Source: Actinomycetota bacterium
GTDB taxonomy: Bacteria; Actinomycetota; Actinomycetes; S36-B12; UBA5976
Direction: 5' to 3'
NCBI GenBank assembly: GCA_026392515.1
Contig: JAPLBY010000022.1
Span: forward strand, 80,869-144,868
Length of the DNA stretch: 64,000 nucleotides
The position numbers were made by a program, and so were the translations under genes. Positions within the stretch are counted from its first letter, which is position 1. Each line of letters begins with the position of its first letter. This document shows, piece after piece, positions 15,434 to 24,912 of the stretch. The notes beneath the pieces were generated by a model. The model was not told where the DNA came from. It did not search any database and saw only the letters and a list, made by a program, of their open reading frames with translations.

Positions 15434-16531
15434 TTAAAGGACTACAAGCTCGCGCGTTGTGTTGTTAGCGCTCTTGATGCCAACTTCAGTGCAAGTAACA
15501 ATGTCTTCGATACGAGCGCCGTACTTACCTGCAAAGTAGAACCCAGGTTCAATTGAGAAAGCATGACCTGGAACCAATAACGACTTGTTACCAATAACTA
15601 TGTATGGCTCTTCATGCGTTTCCATGCCGATGCCATGCCCGGTGCGATGAATGAATTGCTCACCTAAGCCAGCTGACTCAAGCACGTTTCGGGCAGCAGC
15701 ATCTACTGACTCACAACTAACACCTGGTCGGGCATGTAACCGAGCGGCCTCTTGGGCTGCCATCAAAACGGCATAGTGCTCTAGATACTCCGCGGGAGGC
15801 TCACCACAGACATACATGCGAGTGCAATCACTGCAGTAACCACTTGCCATAGTTCCACCAATGTCTACTACGACTGGCTCACCGGCCTGAATGATGCGAT
15901 CTGAAACTTCGTGGTGCGGACTGGCGCCATTTGGTCCACTCGCTACGATCACAAAATCAACGGTGACGTGACCGGCTGCAAGAATTGCTTCCGCAATGTC
16001 CTTACCAACTTCACGCTCAGTTCGTCCAGGCCGCAACCACTTGTGCATGTTCATATGCACTTGATCAATGGCAGCACCGGCCTCATGCAGGTAAGTAACT
16101 TCGTCTGGAGTTTTAACTTCGCGAATGTCAGATAGTAGTTTTCCGGCCAGCTCAACGTTAGTTCCGGATGCACCTTGAATACCAAAAGCCTTTTCAACCC
16201 ACATCAAGTTATTCACCAATGGCCGTTGTGGCTGACCAACAGCTGACATCAACAGCGAATAAGGATTTTGAGTCTCTTGCCAATCCAATAGCTCGATGCC
16301 CATGTCAGGAACCTTGTGTGCCAATGCAGATGGCTTCTCAAGAGTTGGAACAATCATCCACGCTTCGCCAGTTGTGCGAACCGCCAGACAAGTTAGTCGT
16401 TCAAGCGGTAGCGCGTCATAACCAGTTAGATAGCGAAGGTCAGCTCCTGGCGCAACAAAGATGATGTCGTGATCAGTTTGCGCTAATTGCTGAGCAACTC
16501 GGGCAATCCGTTCCTGATGCATTTTCGACAT
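15434..16531 (-). CDS. pepP: Xaa-Pro aminopeptidase, M24 family
   Basis: A 365-residue M24 metallopeptidase, paralogous to the gene at 1716. The ligands are Asp223, Asp235 (SDCTRM), His299 (RTGHGIG), Glu328 (SIEPG) and Glu342 (RIEDI). The N-terminal creatinase-like domain has the LRYLTGYDALPLERL segment of aminopeptidase P. It lies in the minus-strand operon, four bases after the exonuclease gene and six bases before lnt. The split of work between the two M24 enzymes is not deducible. The ATG start is preferred because of spacing and lack of upstream candidates. Confidence 0.88.
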   Translation of the reverse strand: MSKMHQERIARVAQQLAQTDHDIIFVAPGADLRYLTGYDALPLERLTCLAVRTTGEAWMIVPTLEKPSALAHKVPDMGIELLDWQETQNPYSLLMSAVGQPQRPLVNNLMWVEKAFGIQGASGTNVELAGKLLSDIREVKTPDEVTYLHEAGAAIDQVHMNMHKWLRPGRTEREVGKDIAEAILAAGHVTVDFVIVASGPNGASPHHEVSDRIIQAGEPVVVDIGGTMASGYCSDCTRMYVCGEPPAEYLEHYAVLMAAQEAARLHARPGVSCESVDAAARNVLESAGLGEQFIHRTGHGIGMETHEEPYIVIGNKSLLVPGHAFSIEPGFYFAGKYGARIEDIVTCTEVGIKSANNTTRELVVL

Positions 16532-16535
16532 AAGG

Positions 16536-17498
16536 CTAGGCTACCCAATCAATATTCAAAGTCTTCAGGAATCTCTTGATCTGGCGTTCAATCCCCCAGG
16601 CATCAGTAAGTTCCTGCAGACTCTGCGAGTCTTTGACTTTGATTGGTCGATCTAGTTTCTTGGGAAGCTTCGCAGAAGTCTTAACTCGAACTACCTTGCT
16701 AGCGGCTTTCATATAATCCTGGCTAGCCAGAAGATTAGTTCGCACTGCTGGTGCCAACGAAATCTCTGGATTTTTAGCGGCCGCTATCAGTCCAGCCACA
16801 TCCCGATGCTCGGTTATCAACTTTGCGGCAGTCTTCTCGCCAATTCCTTTAACGCCTGGCAAACCATCGGATGGATCTCCTCGCAGCATAGAGAAATCCG
16901 CATATTGGGCTCCGTTAATCCCATAACGATCTACTAGGTAAGCATCGTTGACAATCTCAAGTTTCTTCACGCCTTTTGTGATCGACACAACGCGGACATC
17001 AGTTTCGTCGCTGACCAACTGGAATAGATCTCGATCTCCGGTTACTACGTCGCATGATGCGCTGGACTTACTTACCAAGGCACCCAGAACGTCATCAGCC
17101 TCATGGCCGATCTGACCAATTCGGGGTAAACCAATTGCGTCCAAGATCATGGAGATGGCGCCAATTTGTGGTGACAAAGCATCAGGGATCACTTCGAACG
17201 CCGCATCTGGTTGATCAGACACTTCTTCGTCAACGCGATGAAACTTGTAACTCGGAATTAGATCTACTCGCCATTGCGGGCGCCAATCATCGTCCCAGGC
17301 GAACACAACTTGATCAGGCGGAAATTGCTTTGCGATTGCGCTAACCATGTCCAGAAAGCCGCGTACCGCTCCGGAAGGTGTGCCATCTGGTGCAGTGATG
17401 CTCTCTGGGACTGCAAAGAACGCACGGTAATAAAGTGTCGCAGTATCAAAAAATAGATTGCGCGTTGCCAATACGGGTTCGCTCACCTTAGTTACCAT
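16536..17498 (-). CDS. 5'-3' exonuclease (PolI N-terminal domain-like)
   Basis: A stand-alone FEN-type nuclease of 320 residues that would trim RNA primers or flaps. Metal-binding acidic groups are visible: FDTATLYYRAFF near the N-terminus, VFAWDDDW, GHEADDVLGAL and VTGDRDLFQLV. The helix-hairpin-helix SDGLPGVKGIGEKTA binds DNA. Its C-terminus has no polymerase domain. The ATG overlaps the end of helY by seven bases, linking it to a helicase. Similar separate exonucleases occur beside helY in other actinobacteria. Confidence 0.9.
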   Translation of the reverse strand: MVTKVSEPVLATRNLFFDTATLYYRAFFAVPESITAPDGTPSGAVRGFLDMVSAIAKQFPPDQVVFAWDDDWRPQWRVDLIPSYKFHRVDEEVSDQPDAAFEVIPDALSPQIGAISMILDAIGLPRIGQIGHEADDVLGALVSKSSASCDVVTGDRDLFQLVSDETDVRVVSITKGVKKLEIVNDAYLVDRYGINGAQYADFSMLRGDPSDGLPGVKGIGEKTAAKLITEHRDVAGLIAAAKNPEISLAPAVRTNLLASQDYMKAASKVVRVKTSAKLPKKLDRPIKVKDSQSLQELTDAWGIERQIKRFLKTLNIDWVA

Positions 17499-20191
17499 GC
17501 CACAATTCCTCGGTTGATTAAATCACTTGAAGCCCGGGCCGCACTTGCTACTTCCAAATCTTCACTGGCAAGTGATATCTGACCCAAAAGATCAATTACT
17601 TGCTTACTCCAGCGAACAAAGTCACCAGCTTGTAAATCTGAATTCTTTAACACAAGAGCAATAGATTGACCTCTGGCCCACTTAAGCGTTAACCAGACAA
17701 AGCCCGGATCCATGTCACGAAGGCTGTCCATACGGTGCTGAGTTTCAATTTCTTTAAGCTCGCCCCATTTGTAAACCATTTCAGTAAGAGCAATACCTAA
17801 ACTGCCGTCTGGAATGTTTTGGGTGTCGCGATCATCATCTCTGCGTGATTCATAGACGAGAGTGCTGACGGCACTTGCCATCTGTTCCGCGGTCAGATCC
17901 TTCCAAACCCCACTGCGGAGACATTCAGCAGCAAGCAAATCAAGCTCACAATAAATCCGGCCCAAGATAGATCCCGCTTCAGTTACCACATGGCTGGTTT
18001 CTTGCTTCTCGAGATACTTAAGCTCAGTCAAAACATCACAGATTCGATCAAACTCTTTTGCGATGGAACTAGTTCGGGTAGCAACCCGAGATTCGAGTTT
18101 TTCAATTTCCCGCTGGGTTGAGTAGATCCTTTCATGCCATCTGACGTGTTCTTCGCGATCGCTGCAGCCATGGCAAGCGTGAGCACGAATAGCTTTTCTT
18201 AGACGTGATACTTCAACATCAGATTGTGTTTCTGTTTGAGCCTGACGTTGCACCTTCGGAGCGCCTCGAGAAATGTCAGCAATTTGATCAGCTAACCAAT
18301 TTCGAGTTTTCGGCGAGCGTGAATCGAAGGTCGCAGGAATTCGAATCCGACCTATCACCCGACCTTGATCGCCGACATCGGTGTAGCCAATTCGCTTAAC
18401 GACACGAGACTGTGACATCACTCTTGGTCTAGGGTCATCTGAATCTCTAGCTTCATCCAAGACCACATAAGGCGTACTGGAACGACGATCAGAGTCAACA
18501 ACAATTACATCTCCGCGTTCAACTTCATTTAAGAAATTAGTGGCGGTATTGCGACGTTCCCGAACACCATCACGCTTAGTGTCTTTTTCCAAGGCTGAAA
18601 GCTGGCGGCGCAACTTCATGTAGCCGGAAAAATCGCCCAGATGACATTCCATTGCCTCCTGGTAACCATCAATGGCAGATTCATTCCTGCGCATCTGCGT
18701 AGCCAGACCAACTACTGACTTATCAGCCTGAAATTGTGCGAATGAAGACTCCAGCAACTCTCTAGCTCGCTGGGTTCCGAATTTACCAATTAAGTTAATT
18801 GCCATGTTGTACGAAGGCTTGAAACTGGATTTAAGTGGATAGGTTCGAGTGCTAGCCAATCCAGCTAAAGCATCCGGGTCCAATTCGTTGTGCCAAACCA
18901 CGATGGCGTGGCCTTCAACGTCAATTCCTCTGCGGCCAGCACGCCCCGTTAATTGCGTGTACTCCCCTGCAGTAACTGGAGCATGGACTGAGCCATTCCA
19001 CTTTGTTAACTTTTCAAGAACCACACTTCTGGCCGGCATGTTGATGCCAAGTGCCAAAGTCTCCGTAGCAAAGACCACTTTTACTAAGCCTTCTTGGAAA
19101 AGTTGTTCGACTACGACTTTGAAGGCCGGCAGCAATCCGGCGTGGTGGGCTGCAATTCCTTTTTCCAATCCTTCACACCAAGAAGCAAAACCTAGAACTC
19201 GCAATTCCTCAGAACTAGCGTCTGGGAAATGTGCATCTACAACGCCTCGAATTACCAACTGTTCCTCAGGTGTAGTTACGCACAGACCGCCAGCTAGACA
19301 CTGCGATACTGCATCGTCACATGCGGCTCTTGAGAAGATAAATGTAATGCTTGGTAACAATCCTGCACGATCTAATTCTTCAATCACTTCGACGCGCGAT
19401 GGTGTGTACCTGCTTCTAAATCGATTCCCCCTGCCATAGCCATGACGGGACTGCTGTCTATCGTTACGAGCAATTCGCTGCAGCTCAGGGCTAACTTTTG
19501 TTTTGGCTTTATCAACAAATAAGTCGTGAAGTTCATCGCCGACCATAACGTGTTGATGCAGTGGAATTGGTCGGTGTTCCTCGACGATAACTTCAGTCTT
19601 ACCTCTAACAGTTCTTAACCAGTCCCCAAATTCTTCAGCATTACTCACTGTGGCTGAAAGAGCCACAACAGACACCGATTCAGATAAGTGGATAATTACT
19701 TCTTCCCAAACCGCGCCACGGGAACGATCGGCTAGGTAGTGAACCTCATCCATAACTACATGGCTTAAACCGTTAAGACCTGTAGATCCTTCGTAAAGCA
19801 TGTTTCGAAGAACTTCTGTTGTCATAACAACAATTGGTGCGTCGCCATTGATTGAACTATCACCCGTAAGCAAGCCAACATTTTCCGAGCCGTAGAAATC
19901 CACAAACTCGTTGAATTTCTGATTCGAGAGCGCCTTAATCGGCGTGGTGTAAAAACAGCGGGATTGTTTGGATAGCGCTGTGTAAACCGCAAACTGACCA
20001 ACAACGGTTTTGCCGGCGCTTGTTGGAGCCGCGACTAGGACGCCAGAGCCAGAATCTATTGCCCGACAAGCTTGAAGCTGAAAATCATCGAGAACGAAAC
20101 TAAGTGACTCTTGGAACGAGCCAAGAAGTCCTTGGGTATCTTTACTTCGGGATTTCGCCGCCGCATATCTTTGTGCTGGCGAGTCGGTCAT
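17492..20191 (-). CDS. helY: Ski2-like DEAD/DEAH-box helicase HelY
   Basis: An 899-residue superfamily 2 helicase of the Ski2/Mtr4 type (Rv2092c HelY). Motifs: Walker A APTSAGKT (residues 55-62), DEVH (148-151), SAT (ALSATVSN), and the C-terminal motif VI QLTGRAGRRGID. The downstream half has the DSHCT-like helical domain. It probably acts in RNA metabolism or structured RNA unwinding; direct function in bacteria is little known. The ATG at 20191 has its own leaderless promoter whose -10 overlaps the stop codon of the preceding lipid kinase gene. Confidence 0.92.
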   Translation of the reverse strand: MTDSPAQRYAAAKSRSKDTQGLLGSFQESLSFVLDDFQLQACRAIDSGSGVLVAAPTSAGKTVVGQFAVYTALSKQSRCFYTTPIKALSNQKFNEFVDFYGSENVGLLTGDSSINGDAPIVVMTTEVLRNMLYEGSTGLNGLSHVVMDEVHYLADRSRGAVWEEVIIHLSESVSVVALSATVSNAEEFGDWLRTVRGKTEVIVEEHRPIPLHQHVMVGDELHDLFVDKAKTKVSPELQRIARNDRQQSRHGYGRGNRFRSRYTPSRVEVIEELDRAGLLPSITFIFSRAACDDAVSQCLAGGLCVTTPEEQLVIRGVVDAHFPDASSEELRVLGFASWCEGLEKGIAAHHAGLLPAFKVVVEQLFQEGLVKVVFATETLALGINMPARSVVLEKLTKWNGSVHAPVTAGEYTQLTGRAGRRGIDVEGHAIVVWHNELDPDALAGLASTRTYPLKSSFKPSYNMAINLIGKFGTQRARELLESSFAQFQADKSVVGLATQMRRNESAIDGYQEAMECHLGDFSGYMKLRRQLSALEKDTKRDGVRERRNTATNFLNEVERGDVIVVDSDRRSSTPYVVLDEARDSDDPRPRVMSQSRVVKRIGYTDVGDQGRVIGRIRIPATFDSRSPKTRNWLADQIADISRGAPKVQRQAQTETQSDVEVSRLRKAIRAHACHGCSDREEHVRWHERIYSTQREIEKLESRVATRTSSIAKEFDRICDVLTELKYLEKQETSHVVTEAGSILGRIYCELDLLAAECLRSGVWKDLTAEQMASAVSTLVYESRRDDDRDTQNIPDGSLGIALTEMVYKWGELKEIETQHRMDSLRDMDPGFVWLTLKWARGQSIALVLKNSDLQAGDFVRWSKQVIDLLGQISLASEDLEVASAARASSDLINRGIVAW

Positions 20192-20197
20192 GTCTCA

Positions 20198-20203
20198 AGA
20201 TTA
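20198..20203 (-). promoter_or_regulatory. -10 box of a leaderless promoter for helY, overlapping a stop codon
   Basis: On the minus strand TAATCT is followed by six bases and the helY ATG. Its first three bases are the TAA stop of the lipid kinase gene, so one sequence ends one gene and promotes the next. Confidence 0.6.
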
Positions 20204-21085
20204 CGGCGTGTTCGTTGGTTGTGCCTGCCACACACGCATGGCACCTGGGTGCAAGGTAATCACGACTGGCCCATGCCCGATCTTTTCACCATCGGCGTAA
20301 ACCGGAAATTCATCTCCACCGATTTCGATTTTCTGAGCTACGCTCTGAGTCACTTGCCTGTGCTTAGTGTGACCACCCCAAAAAACTTTCGGTAATACTC
20401 GCACTAAGAGCCGCCGTGTCACTTTGTCTACATAAGTAACTTCAAAGTGCTGATCAAAGGCATCTGCAGTTGGACACATCCTTAGACCTCCGCCGTATGA
20501 GGAAGTATTGCCCACAGCAATCAAAGTAAAGCGTCCTGCCTGATGCTCACCACCATTAGTTGAGACCATGAATTCACGAGAATTCAGCTTGACTAGCTCC
20601 ACAGCTAAGGCAACGAGGTATTTAAGAGTTCCAGCCGGACCACGGTAAGTATTGGCTCTTTCATTTACTTGGGCATCAAAGCCGCATGAGGCGATACCAG
20701 CAAACCTAATAATGGACCCGTCGATAAGTTCAATGGTTCCCATGTCCATGCTGACAGGAGCATGGTTGTTCAACGTGGAATATGCGTCCGCTGGCTTCTT
20801 AATGCCTAAATAGCGCGCGAAGTCATTTCCAGTACCCAACGGAATCGCTGCGAGTGGAATGGCTAAATCCGGAATTGAATTAAGTGTCAGATGAAACGTA
20901 CCGTCGCCACCACATGCGACGACTGTGAGATCGGAATCTAGGTTACATAACTCAGAGATTTCTACGCTAAGTGATGCAGCATCATTGCCACTTAGAATTA
21001 CTGGCTTTAGATGGGATAGTTCGTCAACAACTTTTATGAATCGCTTGGATCCAAGTAGTTTCGGCTTTACGACTAAGGCAATCAT
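20201..21085 (-). CDS. Diacylglycerol kinase-family lipid kinase
   Basis: 294 residues of the DAGK_cat/YegS type. It has the nucleotide-binding GGDGT (residues 59-63), PLGTGNDFARYLG, and the C-terminal GGGLRMCPTADAFDQHFEV and DGE segments. It would phosphorylate diacylglycerol or a related lipid, recycling it to phosphatidate, or act on another hydroxyl-lipid. The identity of the lipid is not decided by sequence. It lies nine bases from helY and ten bases after tatC within the minus-strand cluster. Confidence 0.88.
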   Translation of the reverse strand: MIALVVKPKLLGSKRFIKVVDELSHLKPVILSGNDAASLSVEISELCNLDSDLTVVACGGDGTFHLTLNSIPDLAIPLAAIPLGTGNDFARYLGIKKPADAYSTLNNHAPVSMDMGTIELIDGSIIRFAGIASCGFDAQVNERANTYRGPAGTLKYLVALAVELVKLNSREFMVSTNGGEHQAGRFTLIAVGNTSSYGGGLRMCPTADAFDQHFEVTYVDKVTRRLLVRVLPKVFWGGHTKHRQVTQSVAQKIEIGGDEFPVYADGEKIGHGPVVITLHPGAMRVWQAQPTNTP

Positions 21086-21095
21086 GCGGATTCAC

Positions 21096-21866
21096 CTAAC
21101 TCGCTTCGGCTTGGCGCTCTCGACGGCGATCATTAATCAAAGCGATTCCAACTGCAATGAAACTCATCGCGATCATCGGTAGGGCTACAAATGTCATTGC
21201 CAGTGGATCACCATTCGGCGTAGCAACCGCACCGAACACGAAGCTGCCCAAGATTAACCAACGCCATGATGCCTTAAGTCGCTCCCCCGAAAGAATGCCA
21301 GCAAAGTTAAGCGTGACAAGAACGAGTGGCAACAAAAAACCAATTCCAAAGAACAATGTGAGATGCAGGAAGAAGCTTAAGTAACTTTCTACACTGGTAA
21401 CGTTCTCAACATCGCTAGGTGTGAACTCAAACAAGATGTCTAGCATTCGTGGCATTACGTAATAAGCAAGTACAACTCCACATGAAAAGAGCGGCACCGC
21501 AACCGCTGTGAAGGCGTAAGCCCACTTGCGTTCATTTTGTTTTAGACCTGGTGAGATAAATCTCCAGAGTTGATAAATCCAAATCGGGCTGGAAAGCACG
21601 AATGACGCAGCTAGCGAGACTCGTAACTGCAGTGAAAAGCCACTAGTAATTCCAGTGAGCGCAAGGACAGCATTTGATCCAAGCCCTTGCACACTGTCAT
21701 AAGGCGCTCGGATTACTGCAAAGATCTCGGAAAACTGATTCCAAACTGCAATGGTGCATACGATCAAAGCCAAAGCGCTTCGAACTAAACGTTTGCGTAA
21801 TTCGCTGAAGTGCTCAGCAAGCGTCATCGCACCTTGTTTGGTGTCACCTGGAGAGGCTTGCGCCAT
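21096..21866 (-). CDS. tatC: Sec-independent translocase protein TatC
   Basis: Core membrane receptor of the twin-arginine export pathway. 256 residues with six membrane helices; the N-terminal family motif is clear (MTLAEHFSELRKRLVRS), and FVLSSPIWIYQLWRFISPGL marks the first periplasmic loop region. It recognises Tat signal peptides and works with TatA encoded eight bases upstream. TAGATT lies five bases before the ATG, a possible internal leaderless start. Order tatA-tatC-helY downstream of pafBC is conserved in actinobacteria. Confidence 0.95.
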   Translation of the reverse strand: MAQASPGDTKQGAMTLAEHFSELRKRLVRSALALIVCTIAVWNQFSEIFAVIRAPYDSVQGLGSNAVLALTGITSGFSLQLRVSLAASFVLSSPIWIYQLWRFISPGLKQNERKWAYAFTAVAVPLFSCGVVLAYYVMPRMLDILFEFTPSDVENVTSVESYLSFFLHLTLFFGIGFLLPLVLVTLNFAGILSGERLKASWRWLILGSFVFGAVATPNGDPLAMTFVALPMIAMSFIAVGIALINDRRRERQAEAS

Positions 21867-21874
21867 TACGGAAT

Positions 21875-22051
21875 CTAACTCTTGTCGGAGTCTTTAGGTT
21901 CCGTAGTTTTGTCAGTATCCATCTCGGATTTGAAAATCTTGATGGACTTACCAACACTCTTAGCGGCATCTGGAAGTCTGCGGGCTCCAAACAAGACAAT
22001 TACAAGTAGCAGCAGGATGATTGCAGCGGGTGAATCAAATAGGGCTCTCAT
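21875..22051 (-). CDS. tatA: Twin-arginine translocase subunit TatA
   Basis: A short 58-codon gene. The protein starts MRALFDSPA, has one hydrophobic helix at residues 9-21, then the hinge [20 protein letters not shown] amphipathic helix, and an acidic/lysine-rich tail. This is the TatA/E pattern: the polymerising subunit that forms the Tat pore. AAGGAG lies five bases upstream of the ATG, an ideal Shine-Dalgarno. The gene is between pafC and tatC, as in mycobacteria (Rv2094c). No tatB is seen nearby. Confidence 0.93.
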   Translation of the reverse strand: MRALFDSPAAIILLLLVIVLFGARRLPDAAKSVGKSIKIFKSEMDTDKTTEPKDSDKS

Positions 22052-22114
22052 GTCGTCTCCTTAGGGCTGGTTAACCAACGGTATCGCATCATTTCAAACC
22101 TAACTTAGCAAGCA

Positions 22115-23011
22115 CTATTCCCAGGCCGATGCGCGGGCAACCAGTGCCTCAATTAGATCCGGCGGACGCACTGCCTTAACTCGTCCACCAGATGCCAAAA
22201 TCATAGAGACTAGCCAGTCCCTCGAATAAACCCGGAGTTCGACCTCAACGGCATGCCACATGTATTCCTTGAAGCTCACTATGTCTACTTGGTCGAGCTG
22301 TCCGTAATAGGCCTTATCAAGTTCAATCGCGGCTAAGTATTCGCGCTTAGCATCCGTTGGCTCCTCGTCAGCGGGGATGGCGACTGCTACGTCACTCAAT
22401 TTCGCTTCCAAAATTCGATCCATACGGAAACTGCGCCAGGCCTGCGAATTCTGACACCAAGCCTTTAGGTGTACAAAGTCATCTTGAGAATAGATCTTGA
22501 CAGGATCGACTTTACGCACCGAAACATCTTCTTTGGTGACCCCGGCATATATGATTTCGATCGCTAGTTTTGACTCAATTGCGTTTGAAACAACAGAGTT
22601 CACATCATCAGATATTCGGGCCGTTACGACATTGATTGCGCTATCAGCATTTGGAAGTGCTTGTTGGATTTTTTGAATCAAGCCAGCAACAATTTCGGCG
22701 TCGACCAGGTTCGGGAATTGCTCTAAGTAGTGCAAGCCACCCAACAATGCAGAGGCTTCAAACTCTGAAAGCTTTACTGGTCGATCTAGCGCTTTGGCAT
22801 CTGAGACAAAAATTGAATCAGAATCTTCAAAGTCAATGTCAACTAATCCCCCACCAGCTTGAGACGGACCAGTGACAACTAATTGGCCGATCAGTTCTAA
22901 GGCGTGCTTCTCCGAGATGTCGAAGTGTTTGGCAACTTCAGATAATGACGCACCATTGTTTGCAACTAGCCACGGGAGCAGTTTGATTAAAAGTTCAAGG
23001 TCATTTGCCAA
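22115..23011 (-). CDS. pafC: WYL-domain transcriptional regulator PafC
   Basis: Partner of PafB in the proteasome-associated operon; in mycobacteria PafBC activates the main DNA-damage response. The protein has an N-terminal winged helix (LLPWLVANNGASLSEVAKHF), a WYL-type middle domain (DFVHLKAWCQNSQAWRSFRMDRI) and a C-terminal WCX-like domain. No ATG is available; I chose TTG at 23011 (MANDLELLIKLL), overlapping pafB by 11 bases; TTG at 23041 would add ten residues of weak character. PafB and PafC are separate here, fused in some actinobacteria. Confidence 0.88.
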   Translation of the reverse strand: MANDLELLIKLLPWLVANNGASLSEVAKHFDISEKHALELIGQLVVTGPSQAGGGLVDIDFEDSDSIFVSDAKALDRPVKLSEFEASALLGGLHYLEQFPNLVDAEIVAGLIQKIQQALPNADSAINVVTARISDDVNSVVSNAIESKLAIEIIYAGVTKEDVSVRKVDPVKIYSQDDFVHLKAWCQNSQAWRSFRMDRILEAKLSDVAVAIPADEEPTDAKREYLAAIELDKAYYGQLDQVDIVSFKEYMWHAVEVELRVYSRDWLVSMILASGGRVKAVRPPDLIEALVARASAWE

Positions 23012-23957
23012 AGTTATGCACCGACAAAGTTGTTGTGACAATCCGAGTTACGGAATCTTGCAATGTTTGCGGAGACTTAACCCTTGTGACGTCGCAAGAA
23101 GCTGCAATAAGCCCAATAAGTTGTGACTCGTGATGATAAGGAATCGTCAACTCATCCCATTCATCACCAATCTCACAAGCAGTTGCTAGCACTCGAAGTG
23201 AGGCTGCTCGACCAGGTCGAACCAAAACCACGGCAATGGTTGCGTCTTTATCTGAGTGTTCCCAGGTATCGGTAATCGTTGATAGATCAAAGTCCTTTGG
23301 CATCGATTCCAAAATGTCGTGCTTTGTCTCTACCAGATCGCCAACAATGCGGTCAGTACGAAAAGTTCTAACCTCACCCTTATCTTGGTCAAAGCCAATT
23401 AAGTACCAGTGACCGGAATGAAGTAGTGCTCGCCAAGGGTCAATTGTTCGTTTCACAACTTCTGATTGATTTAGGCCTACATACTCAAATGTGACAGTCT
23501 TGCCATTCGCGATTGCAGCCAGTATCTCTGTGATGTGACGGCGACCTTTAGCCAACGAAACCGGTACCGAAATCTCAGCGCCTTGCTCTCTGGCGTCAAC
23601 ACTTGAGACTGCCTGTTTTGCAGCTGTACTGAGTTGAGCATTCTGCCAAGCGCTAGCAGCCAAACTTAAGTAGGTTCGCTCCTCAGCTGATAGTGAGATC
23701 TCCGGCATTAACCAATCCGAGCGATCGATCCGATATCCCAACACATCATCGTGAAACAGATCTACTGGCTTAGTCTCAACTGGGATTGCTAAATCGCGTA
23801 GCGCAGCTTTATCCCGCTCGAACATTCTTTCGAATGCCTCATTGGAGTCGCCATAGCCTGGAACTCGCTCCCGAATCTGTTCTCGGGTTAACGGTGTTCT
23901 GGAATTCAGCAAGACAAAGAGCAAGTTGAGCATGCGCTCAGTGCGTGCTCTTGCCAT
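23001..23957 (-). CDS. pafB: WYL-domain transcriptional regulator PafB
   Basis: 318 residues: N-terminal winged helix (TERMLNLLFVLLNSRTPLTREQIRE), WYL domain with ALLHSGHWYLIGFDQDKGEVRTFRTDRI (GHWYL is the signature), and a C-terminal WCX domain. With PafC it forms the PafBC activator of SOS-independent DNA-repair genes in mycobacteria, thought to bind ssDNA. It lies three bases downstream of a cytosolic FKBP gene and overlaps pafC, which implies coupled production of the two subunits. Confidence 0.92.
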   Translation of the reverse strand: MARARTERMLNLLFVLLNSRTPLTREQIRERVPGYGDSNEAFERMFERDKAALRDLAIPVETKPVDLFHDDVLGYRIDRSDWLMPEISLSAEERTYLSLAASAWQNAQLSTAAKQAVSSVDAREQGAEISVPVSLAKGRRHITEILAAIANGKTVTFEYVGLNQSEVVKRTIDPWRALLHSGHWYLIGFDQDKGEVRTFRTDRIVGDLVETKHDILESMPKDFDLSTITDTWEHSDKDATIAVVLVRPGRAASLRVLATACEIGDEWDELTIPYHHESQLIGLIAASCDVTRVKSPQTLQDSVTRIVTTTLSVHNFGK

Positions 23958-23960
23958 GAC

Positions 23961-24320
23961 TTAAGAAACAGCTAAAAGATCGATGATGAAGACGAGAGTT
24001 TTTCCAGAAAGTCTGTGACCACTACCTGCGGCGCCATATGCCATCTCAGGTGGAATGGTTAACTTTCGGCGCCCGCCAACTTTCATACCTGGGATACCTT
24101 CTTGCCAGCCCACAATCAATCCCTTTAAACGAAATTCGATGGACTCGCCACGATCCCAAGAGGAATCGAACTGCTCACCAGTCTCGAAATCAATGCCAGC
24201 GTAATGAACTGTCACAGTTTGGCCTGGTCCCGCTTCAGTTCCATCGCCAACTTGTAAATCTTCAATAACTAATTCAGTTGGTGCTGGACCCTCTGGAAAA
24301 TCAAACTCTGGTGCCTGCAT
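23961..24320 (-). CDS. FKBP-type peptidyl-prolyl isomerase, cytosolic
   Basis: A single FKBP domain of 119 residues without a signal peptide. Conserved active-site segments are VTVHYAG, FDSSWDRGESIEF, VIVGWQEGIPGMKVGGRR-like (here LIVGWQEGIPGMKVGG) and the C-terminal LVFIIDLLAV strand. It catalyses cis-trans isomerisation of Xaa-Pro bonds. GAGGA lies five bases before the ATG. It is encoded between the lipoprotein FKBP and pafB, and is a frequent member of this actinobacterial locus. Confidence 0.93.
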   Translation of the reverse strand: MQAPEFDFPEGPAPTELVIEDLQVGDGTEAGPGQTVTVHYAGIDFETGEQFDSSWDRGESIEFRLKGLIVGWQEGIPGMKVGGRRKLTIPPEMAYGAAGSGHRLSGKTLVFIIDLLAVS

Positions 24321-24369
24321 GGATTCCTCTATCTGCTAATTGATTCGTTCTTAACGTAACCCGGACAAT

Positions 24370-24897
24370 CTATTCAAAACTTACTAGGTCAACTACGAAG
24401 ATCAAGGTTTCACCAGGCTCAATACCGCTACCTGGAGGTGGGTTATTGCCGTAGCCGAGTTCGGCTGGAATAACTAGAAGTCGCCGACCGCCAACTTGCA
24501 TTCCAACAAGGCCTTCTTGCCAACCCAAAATCACGTTATCCAACGGAAAAGTCGCTGGTTCTCCGCGCACCCAAGAAGCATCAAACATCTGCCCAGTTGC
24601 TCCGCCATATCCAACATAATCGGCAGTTAGTGTTGCTCCTGCTGGAAGTGGGTCGCCTGTACCAACAATCACGTCTGTAACTTGCAGTTCAGTTACCGGA
24701 TCGCCTGGCGTGATAGCAACGACCGGCTCGGAGCCAGCTTCACCAGTTACTTCAACACTTACCGGAGTTCCAGTTAATGCTGGAGCGGAATCGGAAGATG
24801 CTGACGCAGCAGGTGTCGATGTCTCATCAGATGATGACGAGCACGCTGTGAGCATTAGGGCCGTAGAAATTACTAAAACTGAAGTACGAGTAAACAT
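24370..24897 (-). CDS. FKBP-type peptidyl-prolyl isomerase lipoprotein
   Basis: 175 residues: a signal peptide with lipobox LTAC (Cys19), a low-complexity Ser/Thr linker (residues 20-45), then one FKBP domain (residues 70-175: GYGGATGQMFDASWVRGE, VILGWQEGLVGMQVGGRR, TLIFVVDLVSF). It should be anchored to the outside of the cytoplasmic membrane after Lgt/Lsp and Lnt processing, assisting folding of exported proteins. It is a tandem paralogue of the cytosolic FKBP gene 49 bases downstream. Confidence 0.92.
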   Translation of the reverse strand: MFTRTSVLVISTALMLTACSSSSDETSTPAASASSDSAPALTGTPVSVEVTGEAGSEPVVAITPGDPVTELQVTDVIVGTGDPLPAGATLTADYVGYGGATGQMFDASWVRGEPATFPLDNVILGWQEGLVGMQVGGRRLLVIPAELGYGNNPPPGSGIEPGETLIFVVDLVSFE

Positions 24898-24912
24898 ATC
24901 TCAATCCTACAA

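Noticed and set aside
18849-19439. A 196-codon + strand frame opposite helY
   Set aside because: It mirrors the codon pattern of helY, lacks any recognisable domain or ribosome site, and is fully inside a conserved helicase.
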